Source of the DNA: Candidatus Scybalocola faecavium
GTDB lineage: Bacteria; Bacillota; Clostridia; Lachnospirales; Lachnospiraceae
Assembly (NCBI GenBank): GCA_018713145.1
Contig: DVFP01000028.1
Coordinates: forward strand, 46,688 to 110,687
Direction of reading: 5' to 3'
Length of the DNA stretch: 64,000 bases
In this document: positions 50,522 through 59,423 of the stretch, in pieces
Position numbering within the stretch: the first letter of the stretch is position 1
How the letters are laid out: every line of letters begins with the position of its first letter
Translations under genes and position numbers: made by a program
Notes under the pieces: model-generated
What the model was told of the DNA's origin: nothing
Database searches by the model: none
What the model saw: only the letters and a program-made list of their open reading frames with translations

Positions 50522-52213
50522 GTGAACTGGAAAGAAATGTTTCATTACGAAAACTTTGGAAAAAATGTATTTATCATATCCCCGGAAGATGATCCTGGCC
50601 TTGTCAAAGATGTGCTGGACCAGCTTTGCCAGGCCCAGAAGGCGGACCATTTTTCTAAAAACCGTTATGGGGTATTTTTTATGCCCGGAACTTACGATTA
50701 TGTGGATATTAATGTGGGATTTTTTACTCAAATTGCCGGTCTGGGACTTTTACCTACGGATACAAAGCTGAAGAAGATCTCCTGTGTCCCCAAGTACCGG
50801 CCTGAAGGCAGTATTAATGACGGACTGGCCAATTTCTGGCGATGCGTTGAAAATATAGAAATCATGGAGGATACCCTTTGGGCTGTTTCCCAGGCATCCC
50901 CTATGCGCAGAGTAAGCATACAAAAAAATCTCTATCTCCACCAAAACGGAGGATATACCAGCGGAGGCTTTTTATGTGATTCTCAGGTAAAGGGCATTAC
51001 AGACCATGGTTCTCAGCAGCAATGGTTTACAAGAAACTGCCGCCTGGATGGTATATCTACCTATGGATGGAATCAGGTATTTATGGGAACCTGTTTTAAG
51101 CATCCCCCACAGGGACAATGGCCAAAAACGCCGGTAACCTGTATGGATACAGTTCCTCAGATGCAGGAAAAACCCTTTTTGATCTGGGATGAAAAGGAAG
51201 GGTTTTGCATCTTTGTTCCAAAAATACGCAGCCAAAGCCGTGACATTTCCTGGGCCAAGGCCCCGGAAGGCAAAAAGATCGCTATAAAAGACTGCTATGT
51301 GGCCCAGCCGGAGAAAGACACCGCCGTTTCCATGAACCAGGCCCTTGATCAGGGGAAACATTTAATCCTGACCCCGGGGATCTATACCTTAGATCAGCCT
51401 CTCCATGTGACCTGTCCGGATACGATCATTCTCGGACTTGGTCTCGCCACATTAACGCCGATCCAGGGAAATCCTTGTATCATCACAGACAATGCCCCCG
51501 GCATCATCCTTGCCGGCCTTTTGCTGGATGCAGGCCGCAAAATCTCCAGGGATCTTATGGTGGTGGGTGACTCTTGTGAAACCTTAAAAAAGCCTGCGGT
51601 TTTATCGGATATATTCTTCCGCATCGGCGGTTTTCCCTCCCCTGCACCGTCAAAGGCCGTAAACTGTCTCAAGATCAATGCTTCTCATGTGATCGGAGAT
51701 AATCTGTGGATCTGGCGCGCGGACCATTATGATCAGGTTGGTTGGGATAAAAATACGGCAGATACCGGATTGATCGTAAACGGCAGCCATGTTTATATGT
51801 ATGCCCTTATGGTAGAACATTTTTTAAAATATCAAACCCTGTGGAAGGGAGAGGATGGCCATGTTTACATGTACCAAAGCGAACTGCCTTATGATGTCCC
51901 CCGGCAGGAGGCCTGGATGAGCCATCATGGGACCCAAAAGGGCTATGCATCCCTTAAGGTGGCTGACCATGTAAAAAACTTTGAAAGCTGGTGCGCAGGC
52001 ATCTACTCTTATCATCGGGACGCGCCGGTCATATGCAGCTGCGGCGCCCAGGTCCCGGACCATGAAAATGTGGTCTTGCATCACACATTTACCCGGTTTC
52101 TTAACGGTCATACAGGGATCAGCCATGTTATCAATACGTCCGGAGAGGCAGTCGATGCTACCCACCGTCAGGCCTGTATCATCAAATACAAAAACGGTGT
52201 GGTTTATAATTGA
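50522..52213 (+). CDS. Right-handed beta-helix protein, putative carbohydrate-active
   Basis: A 563-residue protein starting at GTG behind AAGGAGAA, with a promoter TTGTCA-16-TAAAAT at 50458-50485. It has repeated short strands typical of parallel beta helices (GVFFMPGTYDYVDINVGFFTQIAG; HLILTPGIYTLDQPLHVTCP; APGIILAGLLLDAG), similar to the GH55 and pectate-lyase-like group, but I see no catalytic motif to name. No signal peptide, so it acts inside the cell or is exported unusually. The GH2 gene follows by 84 bases, suggesting joint work on a plant glycan. Confidence 0.65.
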   Translation: MNWKEMFHYENFGKNVFIISPEDDPGLVKDVLDQLCQAQKADHFSKNRYGVFFMPGTYDYVDINVGFFTQIAGLGLLPTDTKLKKISCVPKYRPEGSINDGLANFWRCVENIEIMEDTLWAVSQASPMRRVSIQKNLYLHQNGGYTSGGFLCDSQVKGITDHGSQQQWFTRNCRLDGISTYGWNQVFMGTCFKHPPQGQWPKTPVTCMDTVPQMQEKPFLIWDEKEGFCIFVPKIRSQSRDISWAKAPEGKKIAIKDCYVAQPEKDTAVSMNQALDQGKHLILTPGIYTLDQPLHVTCPDTIILGLGLATLTPIQGNPCIITDNAPGIILAGLLLDAGRKISRDLMVVGDSCETLKKPAVLSDIFFRIGGFPSPAPSKAVNCLKINASHVIGDNLWIWRADHYDQVGWDKNTADTGLIVNGSHVYMYALMVEHFLKYQTLWKGEDGHVYMYQSELPYDVPRQEAWMSHHGTQKGYASLKVADHVKNFESWCAGIYSYHRDAPVICSCGAQVPDHENVVLHHTFTRFLNGHTGISHVINTSGEAVDATHRQACIIKYKNGVVYN

Positions 52214-52297
52214 GATTCTATATAAAAACGGGTATAATAAAAGGTATAAAATGCCATTACAATCAGGTGTTGCACCTCATGCTAGGAGGTATATCTT

Positions 52298-54280
52298 ATG
52301 AAAATGAAAGAAATGCTAAAAACCCTTCCTAAAAAAGAAAAAAGACAGCCTCTTGTCTCCCTGGATACGGTTTGGGGGGAGGCATTGGATCCTGAACATG
52401 TCCTTGAGGAATACCCCAGGCCGCAAATGATGCGTCCTCAGTATGAAATACTTAACGGTTACTGGCGGTACGCCATTACTTCTTCCGGAAAATACCCGAA
52501 AGATTTTGACGGTCTTATCCTTGTGCCCTTTTCCCCGGAAAGCCAGCTTTCCGGTGTTGGACGCCAGCTCCATCCCGATGAATATTTGTGGTATGAACGG
52601 ATGATCCACATTAACAGCTATGTGCCCGGGACCTGCTGTCTCCTTCATTTTGAGGCCGTAGATCAGTGCGCTCTCATATATATTAACGGGCATTTTGTCA
52701 AAAAGCACGTAGGCGGCTATCTGCCCTTTCATATCGATCTGACCCCTTATCTTCGGCCAGGTCAGAATCGGCTGCGCCTGACCGTTCGGGTCCAGGACTT
52801 TTCCGACACATCATATCACAGCCGGGGCAAGCAAAAGCTGGAGCCTTCCGGCATATATTATACTGCTCAAAGCGGCATTTGGCAGACTGTCTGGATGGAA
52901 ACCGTGCCTAAACACCACATGACCGGCGTGGAGCTTTACACGGATTATGACCGGCACCAGGTCATGGTGCACATCCATGAAAAGCACGGCAGCGTTTCTC
53001 CATGGGTCCGCATCAAAGTGTGGGATGCTGTGATCCTGGCCAATGACAAAAAGGGGCTTTTCCCCTGCGAAGGAAAACCCGTGATCGACCGGGAATTTGG
53101 CTCCAGAAAATTTACTCTGGATATTGCCTCTCCCAAAAGCTGGACGCCTCAAACCCCCTATCTGTATCCTGCGCAAATCACTTCGGGAAATGATACGGTT
53201 TACTGCTATTTTGCCATGCGGTGCTTTTCCGTAGAAAAGGATGAACAGGGAATCCAAAGGATCTGCTTAAACCATGAAAATATCTTTCTTAACGGGATCC
53301 TGGATCAGGGCTACTGGCCTGACGGACTTTACACAGCGCCCTCGGATCAGGCTTTGCGCTATGATATACGCAAAGCCAGACAACTGGGATTTAACATGAT
53401 CCGCAAACATGCGAAAATCGAGTGCCGCCGCTGGTACTACCATTGCGATACGATGGGCATGATCGTATGGCAGGATATGGTCAATGGCGGAGGCGCTTAT
53501 TCCCCGGCTCTGCTAAGCTATCTTCCTACTTTTACCTGCGTTCCCGGCCCTCTGCTGAAAGAGCCCCGGCCTCAGGAACCCCGGTTCCCTATCTTTGATC
53601 GGAAAAGGCCCGGACTGGCTCCCGACGGGAAACTGGAATATATCATTACCGGCCGGACAGACCGGCGGGGCCGTCATGAATTTTTAAGGGAAGCCCTTGC
53701 CACAGTGGCACTTTTGAAAAACTTTCCATCCATTATGACATGGGTGCCTTTTAATGAAGGATGGGGACAGTTTGATACAGATCTGATCACTGAACTGATC
53801 CGCACCGCAGACCCATCCCGGCTTATTGACTCTGCCAGCGGATGGTTTGACCACGGCACCGGAGATTTTAAAAGCGTTCACAACTATTTTTATAAACTGG
53901 CGCCGGTAAAGGATGCACGGGCATATGTCCTCTCTGAATACGGCGGCTATGTTTACCATATAAAGAAACACAGCGCCACAGAAAGGACATATGGCTACCG
54001 GGATTTTCATTCTTATCTGGAATTTGAAAAAGCCTTCCGCCGGCTTATGCTTCATGACCTTAAGCCATTGATCCAAAAAGGCCTTTGCGCAGCCGTCTAC
54101 ACCCAGCTGACCGATATTGAGGAAGAAGCCAACGGTCTTTTAACCTATGACCGCCGCGTGTGCAAGATCTCATCCCGCACCGCCAGACAGCTCCGAAAGG
54201 AGATGGGCAATCTTAGTTTACTTTACCCTTCCCAGTTCCAGGGTTTTTTCATATCCGGCTCTGACAGCCTCGATCACTGA
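52298..54280 (+). CDS. Glycoside hydrolase family 2 protein
   Basis: A 660-residue GH2 enzyme: sugar-binding jelly roll (HFEAVDQCALIYINGHFVKKHVGGYLPF near residue 110), Ig-like domain, and TIM barrel with LRYDIRKARQLGFNMIRKHAKIE, acid/base Glu in WVPFNEGWGQFD and nucleophile Glu in LSEYGGYVY. It hydrolyses a beta-galactoside, glucuronide, mannoside or arabinoside; specificity cannot be told. No signal peptide, so a cytoplasmic substrate, perhaps a glycoside imported by a symporter. Its last 63 bases overlap the end of proC on the other strand. Confidence 0.88.
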   Translation: MKMKEMLKTLPKKEKRQPLVSLDTVWGEALDPEHVLEEYPRPQMMRPQYEILNGYWRYAITSSGKYPKDFDGLILVPFSPESQLSGVGRQLHPDEYLWYERMIHINSYVPGTCCLLHFEAVDQCALIYINGHFVKKHVGGYLPFHIDLTPYLRPGQNRLRLTVRVQDFSDTSYHSRGKQKLEPSGIYYTAQSGIWQTVWMETVPKHHMTGVELYTDYDRHQVMVHIHEKHGSVSPWVRIKVWDAVILANDKKGLFPCEGKPVIDREFGSRKFTLDIASPKSWTPQTPYLYPAQITSGNDTVYCYFAMRCFSVEKDEQGIQRICLNHENIFLNGILDQGYWPDGLYTAPSDQALRYDIRKARQLGFNMIRKHAKIECRRWYYHCDTMGMIVWQDMVNGGGAYSPALLSYLPTFTCVPGPLLKEPRPQEPRFPIFDRKRPGLAPDGKLEYIITGRTDRRGRHEFLREALATVALLKNFPSIMTWVPFNEGWGQFDTDLITELIRTADPSRLIDSASGWFDHGTGDFKSVHNYFYKLAPVKDARAYVLSEYGGYVYHIKKHSATERTYGYRDFHSYLEFEKAFRRLMLHDLKPLIQKGLCAAVYTQLTDIEEEANGLLTYDRRVCKISSRTARQLRKEMGNLSLLYPSQFQGFFISGSDSLDH

Positions 54281-55048
54281 TGAGCGGAATCCATATTTTT
54301 CCAGCGTTGCTACACCGGCAATGGTAGAGCCCCCCGGAGAGCATACAGCATCTTTTAAGGCTCCCGGATGCACCCCGGTCTCCAAAACCATTGCCGCTGC
54401 CCCCAAAACGGTCTGGGCTGCCCAAGTCACTGCCTGGGCCCGCGGGGCGCCGGTCAAAACCGCGCCGTCTGCCATGGCTTCAATAAACATATAAACAAAT
54501 GCCGGAGCACAGCCCCCTGCCACGCTAAACTGATCCATGAGAGACTCGCTGATCCGTTCTACCCGTCCTGCATCTGAAAGGATATGGCAAACATCATCCA
54601 CATACTCTGACGCAACCTCCGGGCCTGCGGCTACTGCCAGCATCCCTTTGCCAATAGCTGCCGGAGTATTCGGCATGACCCGAATGATGTGGATCCTGTC
54701 ATTAACAGGCAGACGGTCTTTAAAAAATCCAATAGGCAGTCCTGCCGCAATGGATACAACAACTTTATCCATTCCCTCTTTAGCACAGGTTTCAAGCACG
54801 GGGGCGATCTCCTCAAGAACGCTTCCCATCACCTGGGGTTTAACACAAAGGAAAATATATTTTGAAGCCTTTACCGCTTCACTGTTGGAAGATACATAGC
54901 CGCAGCCCAGCTCCCCCGCCATGGCACAAGCTTTATCCGCCAAATAATCTGTAATATGTACCTGCTCCGGATCCAGCGCCCGGCATGCAGCGTGGATCAA
55001 AGCCCCGCCCATATTTCCGGTACCGATAAAAGATACGCCATCTGTCAT
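54218..55048 (-). CDS. proC: Pyrroline-5-carboxylate reductase
   Basis: A 276-residue P5C reductase. FIGTGNMGGALIHA is the NADPH loop, IFLCVKPQVMGSVLEEI, RVMPNTPAAIGKGM and the C-terminal GAAAMVLETGVHPGALKDAVCSPGGSTIAGV signature are all present. It reduces 1-pyrroline-5-carboxylate to L-proline. It is the last gene of a minus-strand run behind the GPH and NTF2-like genes, with only a 16-base gap, so it is probably co-transcribed with them. Whether it serves proline synthesis or acts on a different cyclic imine there is open. Confidence 0.92.
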   Translation of the reverse strand: MTDGVSFIGTGNMGGALIHAACRALDPEQVHITDYLADKACAMAGELGCGYVSSNSEAVKASKYIFLCVKPQVMGSVLEEIAPVLETCAKEGMDKVVVSIAAGLPIGFFKDRLPVNDRIHIIRVMPNTPAAIGKGMLAVAAGPEVASEYVDDVCHILSDAGRVERISESLMDQFSVAGGCAPAFVYMFIEAMADGAVLTGAPRAQAVTWAAQTVLGAAAMVLETGVHPGALKDAVCSPGGSTIAGVATLEKYGFRSSVIEAVRAGYEKTLELGRVK

Positions 55049-55064
55049 TTCATGTCACCTCGTC

Positions 55065-55487
55065 TTATTTATTCTCCCCTGCATGCATTTTTTCGCAGGG
55101 ATTCATCGTTTCTCTAAAACGCTTGATCTTTCCGTCCTCCATAAGAAATTCATTAATATAAAAGGAGCTGATCGGCGTAGACACACCGTCATGAACTTCA
55201 CATCCCCGTCCGTTAGACTTTACAAGGAAAATGTTAGGATCCTCTGTCTGAAAAATCGTATTATCATAAAAACCCCAGTCCGGAAACATTTCCGCAGTCT
55301 CATCCAGCCATTGCTGAAAAGGCTGATCCTGCATAATCACCTGACCGTTGATCCGCAGTTCCATTTCCTTTCTGCCGTCGGGAGTAAATAAAGGCGCTCT
55401 GGTAATCCTGCGTTCAGGCCCTTTACACTCAAGGAACTTATAAATTGTTTCAAGGTTTTTCTTTCTTAATTCTTCGTTACTCATCAT
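55065..55487 (-). CDS. NTF2-like (PhzA/PhzB-type) protein
   Basis: A 140-residue SnoaL/NTF2-fold protein resembling PhzA/PhzB: NLETIYKFLECKGPERRITR (helical cone), LFTPDGRKEMEL, and the C-terminal strand FLMEDGKIKRFRETMNPCE. It is a relative of the product at 56936 (shared TPDG, MEDGKIKR, CE ending). Family members bind small aromatic or polyketide-like compounds, as enzymes or not. With the GPH symporter between the two copies, a catabolic role on an imported compound is plausible. The ATG at 55487 follows AGGAGGAATAA. Confidence 0.75.
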   Translation of the reverse strand: MMSNEELRKKNLETIYKFLECKGPERRITRAPLFTPDGRKEMELRINGQVIMQDQPFQQWLDETAEMFPDWGFYDNTIFQTEDPNIFLVKSNGRGCEVHDGVSTPISSFYINEFLMEDGKIKRFRETMNPCEKMHAGENK

Positions 55488-55496
55488 TTATTCCTC

Positions 55497-56855
55497 CTAC
55501 TGATTTTTTTCAGCTTCAGCCCGGCGGATCTTTAACTCAGCTTCAATCTCAGCCGTGCGTTTATTATTCAGATTATACAAAAATATAACAGCAAGAATGG
55601 CGATCACAGAAAATACAATAGGGATGACACCATTCATCCAGTAAATACCATAACAAGTAGCCGCGGACTGGGTTTCCTGACCTTCCACAAAGCCTACCAT
55701 CATTAACAGCATACCGCAGAAATAGGAAACAAGGCCGGTACCCAGTTTAAAGCAGAACATTACAGCCGTATAAGCAAAACCCGGTGTCCGGATATGATTT
55801 TTATATTCATTATAGTCGCAGACGTCAGGAACAGCAGCGAAAGTTACGGTCATGGCGGCTTTTCCAAGTCCGGAAATAGCACTGGCGATCATCAAAAGAG
55901 GCACATTGGCTCCTGCCAGTAAAAACAGCACACCGGAAAATGCCTGGGCGATAAAGCACCCTAAAAGAGCATTTTTCTTTCCAAAGCGTTTCATCACTCC
56001 AAGAAGAAGAGGCGAAATCACCAGGGGCACCAGATTCACCACAAAGGACAAAGACGAGATCAGCATGGGCAGTTTCAGGTAATACAGGCAGTAATAGGCT
56101 GTCCACATGCCTCTGAAGGGAATGGCGATACCGCAGACGATAAACCCGATCATCAGAGCAAAGCCCGGCTTGCTTCCTTTAAAGGAGCGGAAACCGTCAC
56201 GGATGCTGGTCTTTTTTTCAAAAGGTTTCATCCGCTCTTTAGAGGTGGCAAACATAAACAAATAAGAAACAATGCTTACAGCAGCACATACAATGGCAAA
56301 TCCAAGATAGCCCTGAGCGTTTACCTCGCCCTTTCCGAAATACATAATGATCGGCATGGCAATAACGCCGCTGATCAGTCCTGCCGCGCTGGCGCCTACA
56401 TTTTTAAAGGTTGCCAGAGACGCCCGTTCATTGCCATCTGTTGTCATTACATTATTCAAAGCGCCGGTAGGCACATTGATCACTGTATTGGCCATACCAT
56501 AGCAAATATAGATCACATAGGCCCAAACCAGCTTGCTGACAGGTGTTGTCAAAAAGCCCGGTATCGTAAAGCAAAGTACAAAAAATATGGACTGGGGAAT
56601 ACAGCCAAACAGCACATAGGGTCTGTAGGATCCCCAGCGGGTCCGGGTCCGGTCCGCAATGGTCCCCATGATCGGGTCATTAATAGCATCCCATATTTTA
56701 GCTACAAGGAACATGGTTCCTGCAGCGGCGGCAGGAATCCCAAGTACACCGGTCATAAATACCATAAGATATGAGGATACGGTGGTTGAGATCATTTCCG
56801 TACCAAAGGCGCCGATGCCATAGCCGGATTTTTCTTTTAATGGCAGCTTACTCAT
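55497..56855 (-). CDS. GPH-family sugar/glycoside:cation symporter
   Basis: A 452-residue MFS-type transporter of the glycoside-pentoside-hexuronide group (MelB, XynB-like permeases). The signature KIWDAINDPIMGTIADRTRTRWGSYRPY lies near residue 48, with twelve hydrophobic segments. It brings in a glycoside with Na+ or H+. It lies between two NTF2-like genes and faces away from the GH2 gene, so it may import a glycoside that the GH2 enzyme hydrolyses. A Lys/Glu-rich cytoplasmic tail ends it. Confidence 0.9.
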   Translation of the reverse strand: MSKLPLKEKSGYGIGAFGTEMISTTVSSYLMVFMTGVLGIPAAAAGTMFLVAKIWDAINDPIMGTIADRTRTRWGSYRPYVLFGCIPQSIFFVLCFTIPGFLTTPVSKLVWAYVIYICYGMANTVINVPTGALNNVMTTDGNERASLATFKNVGASAAGLISGVIAMPIIMYFGKGEVNAQGYLGFAIVCAAVSIVSYLFMFATSKERMKPFEKKTSIRDGFRSFKGSKPGFALMIGFIVCGIAIPFRGMWTAYYCLYYLKLPMLISSLSFVVNLVPLVISPLLLGVMKRFGKKNALLGCFIAQAFSGVLFLLAGANVPLLMIASAISGLGKAAMTVTFAAVPDVCDYNEYKNHIRTPGFAYTAVMFCFKLGTGLVSYFCGMLLMMVGFVEGQETQSAATCYGIYWMNGVIPIVFSVIAILAVIFLYNLNNKRTAEIEAELKIRRAEAEKNQ

Positions 56856-56935
56856 AAATTACTCTCCCTCAATACATGATCTGGCAGCCGCTGCCAGATT
56901 TTTATCTGAAATCAGCTGCCGTTTTTTCGGTTGTC

Positions 56936-57433
56936 TTACATTCCCGGGAATTTTACCTGGGGAAGCTCAATTCCCAAGGTATGGAATACTTCACAGAAGT
57001 TCATATGCTCACGGTAACGTTTGATCTTTCCGTCCTCCATTTCAAATGTGTGGAAAAAGTAATTGTAATAAGGCTTTTTCTCATAAGCAGGGAAATCAAT
57101 ATAGCCAACACCTTTGGAAACAACCACATAGTAATTAGGATCCTGTGTCTGTAAAAGGATGTTATCCTCAAAATGAAACTCAGGGAAAAATTTATAATTC
57201 CAGGCATCGCTCATTTTCAGCCCTTCGTGTCCCGGAACGCCATCTTCCGTCTTGTCATAATTGTCGTATTTTCCAGGGCCCGTATAACCGCCTTGTCCAT
57301 CCGGGGTAAAATACTGCCACCGGTTCAGCCGATCCTCACCCTTACTGCCTACATACTTAAGGATAGTTTCAATATTTTTTATCCTCAGCGCGTCATCTTC
57401 ATGGTTTAATAAATAGTCTTTTGCTTCCATCAT
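56936..57433 (-). CDS. NTF2-like (PhzA/PhzB-type) protein, second copy
   Basis: A 165-residue NTF2-fold protein related to that at 55065: RIKNIETILKYVGSKGEDRLNRW, YFTPDGQGG, and FEMEDGKIKRYREHMNFCEV. It is longer, with a glycine/aspartate-rich insertion (GGYTGPGKYDNYDKTEDG) and a C-terminal extension ending PQVKFPGM. It is the first gene of the GPH-proC run and may form a heteromeric pair with the other copy. Function unknown. AGGAGGTATTC precedes the ATG. Confidence 0.75.
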   Translation of the reverse strand: MMEAKDYLLNHEDDALRIKNIETILKYVGSKGEDRLNRWQYFTPDGQGGYTGPGKYDNYDKTEDGVPGHEGLKMSDAWNYKFFPEFHFEDNILLQTQDPNYYVVVSKGVGYIDFPAYEKKPYYNYFFHTFEMEDGKIKRYREHMNFCEVFHTLGIELPQVKFPGM

Positions 57434-57637
57434 GAATACCTCCTGAAATAAATAAAATTGATGTGTAAAATGTCCGGATCAAAACCCCCGTTTTCATCCT
57501 TTCATATTGTAATGTTAGCATCCCCACCGGGCAGTGTCCATTTAAGAAAACTTTTTGCCGTTTTCAACAAATTTTAACAGATCTATCTTATAAGACACAC
57601 TTCCCCTGTATTCCAGCGTGACGGTATTAAAACGGAT

Positions 57638-58159
57638 TTATACCATAAGGGCCGCCAAAAAAAGACTGGCCCCGGTACCTGCCGCTGTAGCCAGCAGAGC
57701 GCCTTTTAGAGTATACCGGGTTTTTGTGATCTTTGCTGCCATAAAGTACACGGACATGGTATAAAAAATGGTTTCCGTACTGGACAGGATCAGGGAGGCT
57801 GCCAAACCGTTATAAGAATCTGTCCCGTAAATTTTGTAAATATCAAGAAGCAGACCCGTTGACGCAGATGAGGAAAACATTTTCACAATGGTCAGTGTAA
57901 AAACCTCCGCAGCCATATGGATCCGGCTAAGAACAGGAGAAAGGAGCCGGCCTAAAAGATTAAAGGCCGATGAAGCGCGCAAAATGCCCACCGCCAGCAT
58001 AAGTCCTGCCAGGGTGGGCAAAATATCCGCAACAATGGAAAGCCCCTCTTTGGCGCCTTCCACAAAGGTATCATATACTTTTATTTTAGAAACAAAACCA
58101 TACACAACAATAAGGATCACAACGAAAGGCAAAATACAGGCTGAAATCTGCTGCAGCAT
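57638..58159 (-). CDS. spmB: Spore maturation protein B
   Basis: A 173-residue membrane protein of the SpmB/Gate family: PFVVILIVVYGFVSKIKVYDTFVEGAKEGL at the N-terminus and SSTETIFYTMSVYFMAA later match B. subtilis SpmB, needed for core dehydration of spores. I chose the ATG at 58159 because TATGGAGG lies ten bases before it and the length then fits; the frame is open to 58240 without a ribosome site. SpmA, its usual partner directly upstream, is not in this window, and the gene stands alone. Confidence 0.8.
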   Translation of the reverse strand: MLQQISACILPFVVILIVVYGFVSKIKVYDTFVEGAKEGLSIVADILPTLAGLMLAVGILRASSAFNLLGRLLSPVLSRIHMAAEVFTLTIVKMFSSSASTGLLLDIYKIYGTDSYNGLAASLILSSTETIFYTMSVYFMAAKITKTRYTLKGALLATAAGTGASLFLAALMV

Positions 58160-58290
58160 CCTTAAGCATCCCTCCATAAGCATTACTTCCCGCAAGGTAA
58201 ACAGTAATCCATAAACATCTTTGTACAGCTTATGAAACATGCTTTTTGATTATTCACAGCAAATTCCGTCAGATTGTTAAGATCCCCTGC

Positions 58291-58446
58291 CTACTTTCCT
58301 TTTCTGCATTTGCTGCATGTCAAATGATCCAGTGTCTTTTCTACTTCCTTTAAAGAGTCCCACATTTGATTTGCCTTTCGCATAACACACTTATGATCGT
58401 ATATGGCCAGAGTGATCTTTTTATAAAGGTCCTTGGACAGACTCAT
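58291..58446 (-). CDS. 51-residue CxxC protein, unknown function
   Basis: A small frame (MSLSKDLYKKITLAIYDHKC at the start, then an acidic helix WDSLKEVEKTLDHL and CSKC near the end) behind GGAGTG. The paired cysteines suggest zinc or metal binding or a redox motif; the first half could be an amphipathic helix. It lies between spmB and trmB on the same strand. It is too small for usual gene finders. I do not recognise it. Confidence 0.5.
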   Translation of the reverse strand: MSLSKDLYKKITLAIYDHKCVMRKANQMWDSLKEVEKTLDHLTCSKCRKGK

Positions 58447-58497
58447 CCCATCACTCCCATAGTTTTATATTATGCTTTAGTTTATTCAAAAACGCCT

Positions 58498-59166
58498 TTA
58501 AAGGTTCTCATGGTCACGGCACGGAACATGGTCACGATATGCGCACAGGCGGCAGATCGGATTGCCTTTTGCCGTAAACCGTTCCTCATATTCTGTCATG
58601 ATATTTCCCTGGGCATAAGGGCTGTGATGAAGATCAAACGTATAATTTTCCAGAATCCATCCCGCTTCCTCTACCTGCTCCAAAGAAAAGTCAAATAATG
58701 GCCGGTTGTCGGTTTTAAAGATCACCCGTCCCTCAGGCTTTAAAAACTGATCGTACCGGTTCCAAAACTGAACCGATGTCAGGCGGCGCTTGGCATGCCG
58801 GTCCTTTGGCCACGGATCTGAAAAATTCAGATAAATGCCAGACACCTCATCCTTTTCAAAGGCATCACAAATATATTCTGCATCCATACGGATAAACACC
58901 AGGTTATTCCCCTCAAAATCTTCCATTTTCTCCAATGCCCGCACAAGGACGCTGGAATACTTTTCAATGCCGATATAATTATTTTCAGGATGCTGACGGG
59001 CCATTTCCACAATAAATTTTCCTTTTCCCATGCCAACCTCAATATACACAGGGTGGTCATTTCCAAACAGCTTTGCCCACTGCCCCTTGTAGGCAGCCAC
59101 ATCCTGGATGACCAGATCATTGGCCGCAATAGTCTCCCTGGAACCTTTCACATTTCTTAACCGCAT
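58498..59166 (-). CDS. trmB: tRNA (guanine-N7-)-methyltransferase
   Basis: A 222-residue TrmB: SAM-binding VYIEVGMGKGKFIVEMA near residue 40, YIGIEKYSSVLVRALEKM, and the family signature IYLNFSDPWPKDRHAKRRL near residue 130. It methylates N7 of G46 in tRNAs, using S-adenosylmethionine. Length and motifs are standard. The last five or so residues after CAYRDHVPCRDHE are a short Cys/His-containing tail. Confidence 0.95.
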   Translation of the reverse strand: MRLRNVKGSRETIAANDLVIQDVAAYKGQWAKLFGNDHPVYIEVGMGKGKFIVEMARQHPENNYIGIEKYSSVLVRALEKMEDFEGNNLVFIRMDAEYICDAFEKDEVSGIYLNFSDPWPKDRHAKRRLTSVQFWNRYDQFLKPEGRVIFKTDNRPLFDFSLEQVEEAGWILENYTFDLHHSPYAQGNIMTEYEERFTAKGNPICRLCAYRDHVPCRDHENL

Positions 59167-59272
59167 AGTGTTCCTCCTTCGTTCTGAACTGTTACTATAT
59201 ATTAGCCAAAAAAGCCACTGCCGTCAAGGCTATGCGAATGGTTGACGGCCACACAGTACCCGGCAATCAGAA

Positions 59273-59371
59273 TTGACATTTTCCCGTAATTTTTATAAGA
59301 TGATATATAACACCAGGGGCAGATCCCCATATGTTTTCATGCAGGCATGAAAACATATGGGAACTTGCCCC
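59273..59371 (+). promoter_or_regulatory. Carboxypeptidase promoter with start-site hairpin
   Basis: -35 TTGACA (59273-59278), 17-base spacer, -10 TAAGAT (59296-59301), start near 59308. Eight bases on begins a hairpin: GGGGCA (59316-59321) pairs with TGCCCC (59366-59371), and CCCATATGTTTTCATGC (59326-59342) with GCATGAAAACATATGGG (59345-59361). A second small stem GCAG/CTGC (59399-59413) lies between the GGGAGGAG site and the ATG. Confidence 0.7.
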
Positions 59372-59423
59372 GCAAAACATAAGAAAAATAAGGGAGGAGC
59401 AGACTTATTCTGCAAAAAATCAA

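Noticed and set aside
59331..59423. Upstream start for the carboxypeptidase gene
   Set aside because: It begins inside the leader hairpin and would put 31 residues before the signal peptide.
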